Positions 14,941-21,890 of a stretch of 22,625 bases of DNA are shown here, in pieces. A program made the translations under genes and the position numbers. The DNA is taken from the NCBI GenBank assembly GCA_028275145.1, contig JAQCNG010000314.1:1-22625 (forward strand), given 5' to 3'. Origin of the DNA: Halovenus sp. Its GTDB lineage: Archaea > Halobacteriota > Halobacteria > Halobacteriales > Haloarculaceae. Position 1 is the stretch's first letter; every line of letters starts with the position of its first letter. A model generated the notes under the pieces. The model saw nothing but the letters and a program-made list of their open reading frames with translations. It did not search any database and was not told where the DNA came from.

Positions 14941-15318
14941 TCAGACCGGATAGAGGACGAGTACGCGCTCGTCGCGGGTCTCGGAGCGCTCGACGCCGAG
15001 CGTGACGGCCCGCCCAATCTCGACGTCCTCGTGGTCGATGTTCCGGACCTGTCCGGTGACGCTGACCGGTCCGAACGCCGCGACGGCCGTGACGTAGGGG
15101 GCGTCGTCCTCGAACTGCGGGGCGGCGATATGTGTCGTCGTGTGGGTCAGAATCTCGCCCGGTTCCGGCAGCGACCGCTCGGCCGGCTCCGCCTCGCCGG
15201 TCGCGGGGTCGTAGGGCATCGGCGGGAGGTGTGCCTCGCCGTCGTCGGTCTCCAGATAGTACGGTTCGCCGTCGGCGACGGCGTCGAGGAAGTCGTCGTA
15301 GCCGGCGTCGCGGGTCAT
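14941..15318 (-). CDS. OB-fold (DUF35-type) thiolase partner, beta subunit of a haloarchaeal beta-ketothiolase
   Basis: This has 125 aa, starting at an ATGA overlap with the thiolase stop. DUF35 proteins normally carry an N-terminal zinc ribbon (two CxxC pairs) and a C-terminal OB fold and are obligate partners of archaeal thiolases. The OB part is clear here: GEILTHTTTHIAAPQFEDDA then YVTAVAAFGPVSVTGQVRNI, ending EIGRAVTLGVERSE. In the zinc-ribbon position (YYLETDDGEAHLPPMPYDPA) there is no cysteine at all; the protein contains none. In Haloferax mediterranei the PhaA and BktB thiolases need such small subunits. I infer the same job here, stabilising or activating the catalytic subunit. Confidence 0.85.
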   Translation of the reverse strand: MTRDAGYDDFLDAVADGEPYYLETDDGEAHLPPMPYDPATGEAEPAERSLPEPGEILTHTTTHIAAPQFEDDAPYVTAVAAFGPVSVTGQVRNIDHEDVEIGRAVTLGVERSETRDERVLVLYPV

Positions 15319-16478
15319 CTGTCCACCTCCAGCACGTGAACGACACAGCTAGCGACGGTCCCGCCGGCGTTGTGGGTCACGCCCACCTCCGCGTCGGGAA
15401 TCGCGTCGCTGTTGACGTGGCTCCCACGGAGCAGTTTCGTCAACTCCGAGAGCTGTGCACAACCGGTCGCGCCGACCGGGTGGCCCTTTGCCTTCAGCCC
15501 ACCCGAGAGGTTCACCGGCAGGTCGCCGTCTATCGTGGTCTCGCCCCGCCGGGCCGCACCGATTGCCTCACCGGGGTCGTAGAGACCGAGCGCCTCCAGT
15601 GCCAGCACCTCCGCGACGGTGAAACAGTCGTGGACCTCCGCGACGTCGATATCGTCGGGTTCGATACCCGCCTCGGCGAACGCCCGCTCGCCGGCGCGCT
15701 CGGCGGCGGGCGTGCGCACCATCGACTCGCGGTCCTGCAGCGCGAACGTGTCGCTGCCCTGGCCGGTGCCCGTTACTCTGACCGGCGCGTCGAGATCCTG
15801 TTCCGTGGCGAACGACTCGCTGACCAGCACCGCGGCGCTCGCCCCGTCGCTGATCGGCGAGCAGTCGTACAGGCCGAAGGGGGAACTGATCTGTGTGGCC
15901 GTCAGCACGTCCTCGACATCGAGTGTGCGCTGGTACTGTGCGAGGTCGTTGTCGACGGCGTTTGCGTGGTTCTTGACCGCGATGTGGGCCAGGTCCTCCC
16001 GGTCGCCGCCGAACACCTCGAAGTAGCGGTTCGCCATCAGCGAGTACGCCCCGGGGAAGGTCAGTCCGGCACGGATCTCCCACAGCGCGTCGGCGGCGGC
16101 GGCGAGCGCCTCCGTCGCGTCGGCCGTCGAGAGGTTGTTCATCCGCTCTGCCCCCCCGACCAGCACCACGTCTGCACCCCCGCGAATCCGCTCGACCCCG
16201 TACCGGACCGCCGCGCCACTAGAGGCACAGGCGCTGTCCAGCCGTGTCGCCGGCGCGTTCACACCGGCCATCTCCGCCGCGAGCGGCCCCTGGTGGCCCT
16301 GTGTCTCGGCGAACTCACCCATGAAGTTGCCGAAAAACAACTCCTCGACGGCCGCGCGCTCGACACCCGCGTCCGCGAACGCCTTCGCCGCTGCCTCCGC
16401 GAACAGGTCCCGACCCGTCCGCTCGGCGTGTCTGCCGAACGGCGTCATCCCGACGCCGGCAACACGCACGTCGCTCAC
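15315..16478 (-). CDS. Beta-ketothiolase catalytic subunit (thiolase, PhaA-alpha-like)
   Basis: This condenses two acyl-CoA units to a 3-ketoacyl-CoA and CoA, or the reverse. It has 387 aa. The start GTG 16478 overlaps the reductase stop (GTGA); the frame runs further upstream inside the reductase gene, but that part is not thiolase-like. Active-site residues are Cys84 in LDSACASSGAAV, His about 332 in GGLKAKGHPVGATG, and His about 368 in VTHNAGG. The Cys-His-His set matches the PhaA type described for Haloferax mediterranei, whereas BktB-alpha uses Ser-His-His. It belongs to the SCP-x/archaeal thiolase branch that works with OB-fold partners, and its partner is encoded next. Degradative use cannot be excluded. 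Confidence 0.9.
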   Translation of the reverse strand: MSDVRVAGVGMTPFGRHAERTGRDLFAEAAAKAFADAGVERAAVEELFFGNFMGEFAETQGHQGPLAAEMAGVNAPATRLDSACASSGAAVRYGVERIRGGADVVLVGGAERMNNLSTADATEALAAAADALWEIRAGLTFPGAYSLMANRYFEVFGGDREDLAHIAVKNHANAVDNDLAQYQRTLDVEDVLTATQISSPFGLYDCSPISDGASAAVLVSESFATEQDLDAPVRVTGTGQGSDTFALQDRESMVRTPAAERAGERAFAEAGIEPDDIDVAEVHDCFTVAEVLALEALGLYDPGEAIGAARRGETTIDGDLPVNLSGGLKAKGHPVGATGCAQLSELTKLLRGSHVNSDAIPDAEVGVTHNAGGTVASCVVHVLEVDR

Positions 16479-17218
16479 CACTCCATCCCTCCGTTGACTC
16501 CGAGCACCTGGCCGGTCATGTAACTCGACTCCTCGCCGGCGAGAAACCGCACTATCCCCACGATGTCCGTCACCTCGGCGAACCGACCCAGGGGGATGCG
16601 GTCCAGGATGTTCTGTTTCACCCGGTCGGACACCTCCGCGAGCATGTCTGTCCTGACAAACCCCGGCGCGACGCAGTTTGCCGTTGACCCCTCCTGGGCG
16701 AGTTCCAGCGCGAGCGTCCGGGTGAACCCGAACATACCGCTTTTCGTCGTGGCGTAGTTGGCCTGTCCGTAGTTGCCCTGCTGTCCGACGACACTCGAGA
16801 TGTTGATGAGACGGCCCTCCTCGGCGGCCCGGATATCGTCGTAGCAGACGCTCGTGCAGTTGAACATCCCGCCGAGGTTCACCTCGATGACCCACTGCCA
16901 GTCCTCGCGGGTCATGTTCTCGAACGTTCTGTCGACGGTGACGCCCGCGTTGTTCACGAGCACGTCGACGCGCCCGAACGCGTCGTGTGCGGTCTGGTGC
17001 ATCTCCTCGACGGCCTCGATGTCCGAGACATCCGCCTGCGCGAGCACGGCGCTTCCGGGGCCGTCCTCGATATCGTCGTGGACCGCCTGCGCCTCGTCGT
17101 CCGAGGAGCGGTAGTTGACCACTACCTCCGCGCCACGTGCCCCGAGGTCGCGGGCGATACCTGCACCGATTCCCCTCGATGCGCCTGTTACCAGACACGT
17201 TCTTTCCTCGAGTGACAT
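16475..17218 (-). CDS. 3-ketoacyl-CoA/ACP reductase, short-chain dehydrogenase (PhaB/FabG-like)
   Basis: This NAD(P)H-dependent reductase of 3-ketoacyl-CoA to (R)-3-hydroxyacyl-CoA has 247 aa. Motifs are TGASRGIG (11-18) for cofactor binding and NNAG (89-92). The catalytic residues are Asn114, Ser142, Tyr155 and Lys159 (NYATTKSG). The C-terminus LAGEESSYMTGQVLGVNGG is typical of FabG. The stretch GNYGQANYATTKSGMFGFTR, with Gln-rich GQxN before the Tyr, is closer to acetoacetyl-CoA reductases (PhaB) than to average FabG. It is the first gene of the operon and overlaps the thiolase gene by 3 bp. A TATA box (TTTATCTA, 17245-17252) is about 31 bp before the ATG, directly preceded by a palindrome. 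Confidence 0.92.
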   Translation of the reverse strand: MSLEERTCLVTGASRGIGAGIARDLGARGAEVVVNYRSSDDEAQAVHDDIEDGPGSAVLAQADVSDIEAVEEMHQTAHDAFGRVDVLVNNAGVTVDRTFENMTREDWQWVIEVNLGGMFNCTSVCYDDIRAAEEGRLINISSVVGQQGNYGQANYATTKSGMFGFTRTLALELAQEGSTANCVAPGFVRTDMLAEVSDRVKQNILDRIPLGRFAEVTDIVGIVRFLAGEESSYMTGQVLGVNGGMEW

Positions 17219-17244
17219 TCTGTGTTCGTTCTTTCCGTCCGATG

Positions 17245-17268
17245 TAGATAAAGGTGCGCACGCGCACC
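17245..17268 (-). promoter_or_regulatory. Promoter of the reductase-thiolase operon with a 16-bp imperfect palindrome abutting the TATA box
   Basis: On the minus strand the TATA box TTTATCTA occupies 17245-17252. Directly upstream of it, at 17253-17268, lies GGTGCGCACGCGCACC: 7-bp perfect arms around a 2-bp centre. The palindrome covers the TFB recognition region. A bound protein could block or recruit TFB. Its 14-bp core is strictly alternating purine-pyrimidine. No regulator is identified. Confidence 0.5.
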
Positions 17269-17432
17269 GTCACGCCCGGCGGCCTCACCGACCACGCCTC
17301 GCTCGCCGCCCGTTGCCCGTGGATTTCCCCGACGGAACCGCATCGGGGGTGCTGCGCCTGGCGACGCGGAGTTTTGAACCTTCTGTATAATCAGTAGCAG
17401 GGTTTTGTCTCCAGGGACTGTATGTTCAGTCG

Positions 17433-17588
17433 ATGAACCACCCCCAGACCGGACGCCTGCCGGCGTCGACGAGGATACTGACGGAGAGAGAGAGGAGTCG
17501 GTCCGACGGCACCTGGGACGATAGCCCCGTTCGTGTGACCGCGAGCGTTCCGCCCGAGGGCGCGGATGCCAGCGGTGGTCACAGATGA
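17433..17588 (+). CDS. Small ORF, 51 aa, overlapping start of the next small gene
   Basis: The run goes from ATG 17433 to TGA 17586-17588, which overlaps the ATG of the following gene (ATGA), the usual sign of translational coupling. The protein begins MNHPQTGRLPASTRILTERE and ends in a Gly/Ser/His-rich tail. It has no Cys, no membrane segment and many Arg, Ser and Thr residues. I do not recognise it. TTTTGT (about 17403-17408) is 27 bp upstream and TATAAT lies near 17388-17393, so it may be the first gene of a small operon. It is supported mainly by the coupling. Confidence 0.5.
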   Translation: MNHPQTGRLPASTRILTERERSRSDGTWDDSPVRVTASVPPEGADASGGHR

Positions 17589-17770
17589 CCGACGACCGTA
17601 GAGAACCCACCACCGAGGCGGAACTGAGCAGGAACCTGCAGACGCTGTTCCGCCGGGCACACGAAAACGGCGTCGAGGTCCGGGGCGGTTGGCCGTGTCG
17701 CAACGGTTCAGCACATCCAGACTGGGACGTAGTCGTCACCGAGGTCGAGAAACCGGGGGCGTCCGAGTGA
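17585..17770 (+). CDS. Small conserved haloarchaeal protein, 61 aa
   Basis: This reads as a compact domain: a helical half, EAELSRNLQTLFRRAHENGV, followed by a strand-rich half, EVRGGWPCRNGSAHPDWDVV then VTEVEK. I recall the pattern LxRAHxNGVxVxGGWxCRNG...PDWDVxITEV as a repeated haloarchaeal small family, so conservation is likely although the function is unknown. There is one Cys, next to Arg-Asn-Gly. The start overlaps the stop of the preceding 51-codon ORF. The next gene follows after 52 bp. Confidence 0.75.
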   Translation: MTDDRREPTTEAELSRNLQTLFRRAHENGVEVRGGWPCRNGSAHPDWDVVVTEVEKPGASE

Positions 17771-17822
17771 CCGACCCGGACCCGGTCGGACTCTGTACTG
17801 CACGTGATTTTGGGGGAGTCTC

Positions 17823-18245
17823 GTGAGCGAGGACCGACTCGAGCCGATTCTGTCGGCACAGCCGTGGCGACTCCTGTGTGCGCTTCGTGAGGAGACACCA
17901 CGGGAGGCCGAACCGATTCTCCGGGCCGACGAGCGACTCGACGCCGAGGCACGCGAGACGCTCCTGTACGAACTCCACCACACGCTGCTCCCCGAACTCG
18001 CCGCGGACGGACTGGTCGAGTTCGTCGACACCGGGGAACTCGTCTGGCAGGGACCCCGGTTCGAGACGCTCCGCCCGCTGCTGGAACGCCCACAGGAGCC
18101 ACTGGGTGACCTGGATGCGGGCCCGTTCGCCTACGACGACGACACCGAGACGGTCCGTTACGACCCGGAGGAGTCCGTCGAGCAACTGCTGGCCTCTCTC
18201 GCCGACGAACACGAGGGAGACAACGGGAACGGCACCCCCTGGTAG
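17823..18245 (+). CDS. Conserved haloarchaeal protein, possible winged-helix (DUF7344-like) regulator
   Basis: This has 140 aa from GTG 17823. The first 65 residues look like a winged-helix domain: ILSAQPWRLLCALREETPRE, a helix-turn region, then ETLLYELHHTLLPELAADGL and the wing VEFVDTGELVWQG. The pattern helix / LHHxxLPxLxxxGLVxF is characteristic of haloarchaeal DUF7344-type DNA-binding-like domains. The second half (LDAGPFAYDDDTETVRYDPE) is acidic and ends in GDNGNGTPW. I infer a transcription-related role only from the fold pattern. It is probably co-transcribed with the two small genes before it. Confidence 0.7.
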   Translation: MSEDRLEPILSAQPWRLLCALREETPREAEPILRADERLDAEARETLLYELHHTLLPELAADGLVEFVDTGELVWQGPRFETLRPLLERPQEPLGDLDAGPFAYDDDTETVRYDPEESVEQLLASLADEHEGDNGNGTPW

Positions 18246-18315
18246 GCGGGTCCGGCGCAGTCTGTGCAACGGGGGGTCCGAGCGTTGAAGTAAGAGCGCG
18301 CGACCAGTGGGGTGT

Positions 18316-18777
18316 GTGATCCGGTATGCCCTCGCGGTGGCGCTCGTGGTGGCGATACTGGGGCTGGCAGCGGCGGCCATCGACCACGGGGCGACGGTCC
18401 GCAGCGAGACGGACCTCGCCGCCACCGTCGAGCGCATCGACGCCGCCGCGGTGGACCTCTACGAGAACGAGGCCCTCGCGCTCGTGGGGACCCCACCCCC
18501 ACAGCGGGTTCTCGAGGTGACACTGCCCAACGAGGGGTACACGAGCGCGGCCCCCGACCGTTTCGCGCTCGCACGCGCGCCCGAAGAAAATGCCACGAGT
18601 GTCTCGTACCGGTTCCCGGGTCGTGCCGAGCGCGGCCACGTCATCGACGCACCACTCGTGCGCGCCGGTGAGAGACGGTTCCGCCTCGACGGCTACACCG
18701 GAGCGGTGACGCTGTTTCTCCGACTCGTCCCCGGGAGCGATGGGCGTCCGGTGGTCAGTGTCACGGTCAGACAGTGA
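18316..18777 (+). CDS. Secreted or membrane-anchored pilin-like protein (DUF7311-like)
   Basis: I place the start at GTG 18316, giving 153 aa beginning (V/M)IRYALAVALVVAILGLAA. A GTG 9 bp upstream is in frame but adds MGC before this hydrophobic N-terminus. A single N-terminal helix precedes IDHGATVRSETDLAATVERI then DAAAVDLYENE, and the rest is strand-rich (VLEVTLPNEGYTSAA, RRFRLDGYTGAVTLFLRLVP). The pattern of a short hydrophobic helix plus DH.ATVR....L...I..ID.AA..L is what I recall for a haloarchaeal family found in type IV pilus / secretion loci. Here no pilus ATPase or membrane platform gene is near, so it is an orphan. Confidence 0.7.
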   Translation: MIRYALAVALVVAILGLAAAAIDHGATVRSETDLAATVERIDAAAVDLYENEALALVGTPPPQRVLEVTLPNEGYTSAAPDRFALARAPEENATSVSYRFPGRAERGHVIDAPLVRAGERRFRLDGYTGAVTLFLRLVPGSDGRPVVSVTVRQ

Positions 18778-18910
18778 CCTGGACGGCCGCGCGGCCGCCG
18801 TACAGCGCGGCGGGCACCGACCGCCCGGCAGTCACGCCAGGGAACCGCGGTGGCAGTCGGTGGCCGGACCGAAACCTAAAACTGTTGTTCTCCCAATCTT
18901 CCGGGTGAAC

Positions 18911-20215
18911 ATGAGCGTCGACGAGCGGACCCACGACAGGCAGTTCGTGCGGACGTTTTTCACATCCCCGACAGCGGTCGAAGGGGAAGACGACTCGGCG
19001 AAGATGCTCCGAAGCGCGGGTCAGTTGCGCGGTATGCAGGCCCCGGACGTCTGGGTGCCCGACAACGAGGACGCCACCGCACCCGCGATGCGTGACGAGG
19101 GGGCCCAGAACATCATCGACGTGGTCGCGGCACACGGCGAGGGGTTCCCCGGGGAGATACACCCCCGGGTGGTCTGGCACCGCGACAGCCCCGGCACGCG
19201 CTACCAGGGGTTCGAGCATATGCGCCAGATTGCGGACCCCGAACACGGCGCGGCCGAGCACATCGACGGGTTCGTCATCCCCGAGGTGGGCGACATCGAC
19301 GACTGGAAGAAGGCCGACGAGTTCATCACCATCGTCGAACACGAGCACGGACTCCCCGAGGGGAGTCTGGCGATGTCGGTCATCGTCGAGAGCGGTTCCG
19401 CGGAACTGGCGCTGGGGAAACTCCGCGAGGAGATGGGCAAACCCTCGAACAACCTCCAGCGGTTGTTCCTGCTCGTCGACGGCGAGGTGGACTACACGAA
19501 AGATATGCGTGCCATCACGCCAACCGGGGAGCTACCGCCGTGGCCGGAACTGCGGCACAACACCTCGCGGGCGGCCAGTGCCGCGGGACTCATCGCCGTC
19601 GACGGCCCCTACGACGATATCCGCGACGTGGACGGCTACCGCGCCCGGATGACGAACAACCAGGCAAAGGGGATGCTCGGCATCTGGTCGCTCACACCGG
19701 GCCAGGTGGTCGAGGCGAACAAGGGTCCGCTCCCGCCGGAGTCGGGCTACTGGCTGCTCTCGGCCGGCGGCCGCGAGGTCGAACTCGCCGACGAGGACGG
19801 CGCGCAGGTGTACACCGGTGACCGTGTCTCTCTCTCTCGGACCGCCGACGGCTACGAACTGACCGTCGCCGGTGACAGCCGCGCCCTCGACGAGGAGGAA
19901 CTCCGCGAGGAACTGCTCGATATCGTCGACTACGTGCCGGGCCTCGAGGATATCGTCGACTCGATGGCGGAGTTCGAGGCCGCAAAGCAGGCCGGCAAGG
20001 GTGCAATCGCGATGAGCCGGACCGCGACGGTGCGCATCGACGGCATCGAGGTGGAGGTCAGCTCCGACCGGATGTGGGACGAGGCGACCTACCAGGCGTT
20101 ACAGACGCCCATCACGCTGTTCCAGGACGTCTACGAGAACCGCCCCGACCAGCACGACGACCTCGCCGACCTGTACGGCGAGGCGGTCGTCGAACGGGCG
20201 ATGAACGTCGGGTGA
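18911..20215 (+). CDS. aceB: Malate synthase, haloarchaeal type
   Basis: This condenses glyoxylate with acetyl-CoA to malate, the second step of the glyoxylate shunt. It has 434 aa from ATG 18911, matching the short haloarchaeal isoform (about 433 aa in Haloferax volcanii), much smaller than bacterial A and G forms. Landmarks are VWVPDNEDATAPAMRDEG (Asp51, Glu53), HPRVVWHRDSPGTRYQGF with the Arg expected to bind glyoxylate, SVIVESGSAEL (Glu160) and LFLLVDGEVDYTKD (Asp190). The last two are probable Mg ligands by comparison with the family. The C-terminal half ends with TLFQDVYENRPDQHDDLADL. CCTAAAAC is about 32 bp upstream. Isocitrate lyase, its usual partner, is not in the window. Confidence 0.96.
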   Translation: MSVDERTHDRQFVRTFFTSPTAVEGEDDSAKMLRSAGQLRGMQAPDVWVPDNEDATAPAMRDEGAQNIIDVVAAHGEGFPGEIHPRVVWHRDSPGTRYQGFEHMRQIADPEHGAAEHIDGFVIPEVGDIDDWKKADEFITIVEHEHGLPEGSLAMSVIVESGSAELALGKLREEMGKPSNNLQRLFLLVDGEVDYTKDMRAITPTGELPPWPELRHNTSRAASAAGLIAVDGPYDDIRDVDGYRARMTNNQAKGMLGIWSLTPGQVVEANKGPLPPESGYWLLSAGGREVELADEDGAQVYTGDRVSLSRTADGYELTVAGDSRALDEEELREELLDIVDYVPGLEDIVDSMAEFEAAKQAGKGAIAMSRTATVRIDGIEVEVSSDRMWDEATYQALQTPITLFQDVYENRPDQHDDLADLYGEAVVERAMNVG

Positions 20216-20228
20216 GCGGCGCTCACCC
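20210..20228. terminator. 19-bp palindrome spanning the malate synthase stop codon
   Basis: GGGTGAGCG and CGCTCACCC (9-bp perfect arms) surround a single central G, and the TGA stop lies inside the left arm. In RNA it would form an 8-bp hairpin with a 3-nt loop. It may end the aceB transcript or protect its 3' end; the element is visible, the role is inferred. Confidence 0.4.
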
Positions 20229-20309
20229 CCGGAGCCGTGCTCGGGTCGACACAGCCACACGGGGGGCGACCGCAAACATTTAACAGACTCTACTGACACA
20301 TCTACAAGC

Positions 20310-20891
20310 ATGGTCTCGCCACTCCAGATTGTCGCGGGGTTCGTCGTGCTGGTTCTGGTCGCGTTGCTCGCCGGCTACGTCATCAACGTCTACAACCAGT
20401 TGGTCCGGCTGCGCAAGCGGGTCGACCAGTCGAAACAGAACATCGACGTGTTACTCAAGCAACGGCAGGACGAGCTCACGAAACTGATAGACGCGGCCCA
20501 GGAGATGATGGAGTACGAGGAGGAGGTGCTCACCCAGCTCACGGAGGCCCGCGAGCAGGCCGCACAGGCCGACACGCCACAGGAACAGGCCGAGGCTGAC
20601 GTGCAGGTGCGCGAGGCGATGGCGGCGTTCGAGGCCCGCGTCGAGGAGTACCCCGAACTCAGCGCACAGGAGAACATGCAGCAGTTCCAGGAGCGCATCA
20701 CCGACATCGAGTCACAGATCGCCGACCGCCGGGAGTTCTACAACGAGTCGACGACCCGGTACAACACCCGCATCTCCCAGTTTCCGTACCTGGTTTTCGC
20801 CCGGCAGTTCGGCTTCGACGAGCGCGAGCTGTTCGAGGCCACCGAGGCGGAGAAAGCGGATGTCGACGTTGGCGCGGCGTTTGGTTCGTAG
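20310..20891 (+). CDS. LemA family protein
   Basis: This membrane-anchored coiled protein of unclear function has 193 aa, the normal LemA length. One N-terminal membrane helix (LQIVAGFVVLVLVALLAGYV, about residues 5-25) is followed by the LemA hallmark YNQLVRLRKRVDQSKQNIDV with LLKQRQDELTKLIDAA. Long helices then run to about residue 150, and the C-terminal landmark is YNTRISQFPYLVFARQFGF. The last residues are acidic. Position 1 follows TATA-like ATTTAAC by about 31 bp, giving a near-leaderless mRNA. Relatives are often beside TPM or peptidase genes; here the neighbour is a different two-helix membrane protein. Confidence 0.93.
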   Translation: MVSPLQIVAGFVVLVLVALLAGYVINVYNQLVRLRKRVDQSKQNIDVLLKQRQDELTKLIDAAQEMMEYEEEVLTQLTEAREQAAQADTPQEQAEADVQVREAMAAFEARVEEYPELSAQENMQQFQERITDIESQIADRREFYNESTTRYNTRISQFPYLVFARQFGFDERELFEATEAEKADVDVGAAFGS

Positions 20892-20922
20892 CGACGCTCC
20901 CCCGTTCCCGGGGTGTGTCGCC
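20892..20922 (+). terminator. Two-part hairpin after the LemA gene
   Basis: An outer stem GCGAC/GTCGC (20892-20896, 20918-20922) encloses an inner stem CCCCG/CGGGG (20901-20905, 20910-20914) with a TTCC loop. It begins directly after the LemA stop codon and before the promoter of the next gene. It is probably a terminator or 3'-end structure. Confidence 0.4.
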
Positions 20923-20974
20923 CGTTTCCTGCCGCCTTGGGGGTTTTTGTACCGTCGGGCTGTTACTGGTGGCT

Positions 20975-21778
20975 GTGGGCGAACGGACAGACGAGGAGGA
21001 ACTGCCCGCCAACGCCGGCGACCAGACCGCCAGTGACGACACAGTCGAGAGCAGCGAGACAGGGACCGACGAGCGGCCCCGACACACCGCGGACAGAACG
21101 GCCGAGCGGTTTCTCGAACTCGAGTCGGAGCTGGTGGCCGGGTCTGACGCCACCCTGCCCGACGGGACGGTCCGTCCGGCCCGCCTCGTCGACGCGGAGC
21201 TGGTCCCGGCCGCCGACGTGCCCGGGGGCTACCCGCTCACACCCGGTGACGGCCGGGCGCTGGCGGTGACACTCGAACTCGCGGGTGGCCGCACCGTCCC
21301 CGCCTACCTCGACTGGCCCGAGGACGGCGACCCGGCCGGGGAGTCGACGCTGGGGCGACTGCTCGCCGGACTGGACGTGGCACCCGAACAGCTCGCCGAA
21401 CTGTACGGCCGGCGCGTTCTCGTGGAGGTTGTCGACGGGCGGTACACGCCGTACCTGCCCGAGGAGCCGCCACGGGGCACCGGCCGGGATGTCTACGGTG
21501 TGGTCGCCGGTGCCGTCGCCGGCCTCGTGACGCCTCTGGCCCTCGCACTCGGTGTCGGCTCCGGACTGCTCCTGTTTGCTATCTTTCTGGTGCTCACGGT
21601 GGTCGTGTTGCCGCTCTTTACATACCGTGACGCCTGGTATCTCCGGACACACAGCGACTGGGAGGGTGGCCCGGTGTTCTGGGCGACCCTGGCGATGCTT
21701 CCCGGGGTGAACCTGGTCTCGACGGCGCTGTACCTGCTCGCGCGCCGCCGCGCGACCTTTCTCTCCGCCCAAACATAG
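20975..21778 (+). CDS. Membrane protein with C-terminal two-helix hairpin, function unknown
   Basis: I choose GTG 20975 (267 aa, V/M-GERTDEEE) because GTTTTTGTAC lies about 28 bp upstream. A GTG 6 bp earlier, or a longer start at 20915, is less likely. Residues 1-45 are acidic and disordered. A soluble domain follows, with LPDGTVRPARLVDAELVPAA, GRTVPAYLDWPEDGD and ELYGRRVLVEVVDGRYTPYL. Three hydrophobic stretches close the protein: VYGVVAGAVAGLVTPLALAL, LLLFAIFLVLTVVVLPLFTY and TLAMLPGVNLVSTALYLLAR. The soluble domain would therefore sit at the membrane face. I do not recognise the family beyond a general haloarchaeal look. Confidence 0.75.
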   Translation: MGERTDEEELPANAGDQTASDDTVESSETGTDERPRHTADRTAERFLELESELVAGSDATLPDGTVRPARLVDAELVPAADVPGGYPLTPGDGRALAVTLELAGGRTVPAYLDWPEDGDPAGESTLGRLLAGLDVAPEQLAELYGRRVLVEVVDGRYTPYLPEEPPRGTGRDVYGVVAGAVAGLVTPLALALGVGSGLLLFAIFLVLTVVVLPLFTYRDAWYLRTHSDWEGGPVFWATLAMLPGVNLVSTALYLLARRRATFLSAQT

Positions 21779-21890
21779 TGGGCGTGTCGATGCCGGTTGT
21801 TCGACCCACCACGGGGAGGATGTCACCGTGTCTGGTACGGGAGACGGACCCCCACCCCGACCGCTGTCGTGTCGGCACGCCCACCGCCGG

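Noticed and set aside
16479..17288. 270-codon in-frame upstream extension of the thiolase
   Set aside because: It runs through the reductase gene in another frame and has Arg/Gly-rich nonsense composition; thiolase homology begins at GTG 16478.
18784..18797. 14-bp palindrome CGGCCGCGCGGCCG after the pilin-like gene
   Set aside because: Pure G/C palindromes are common at this base composition; there is no loop, T-tract or positional logic beyond lying in a gap.
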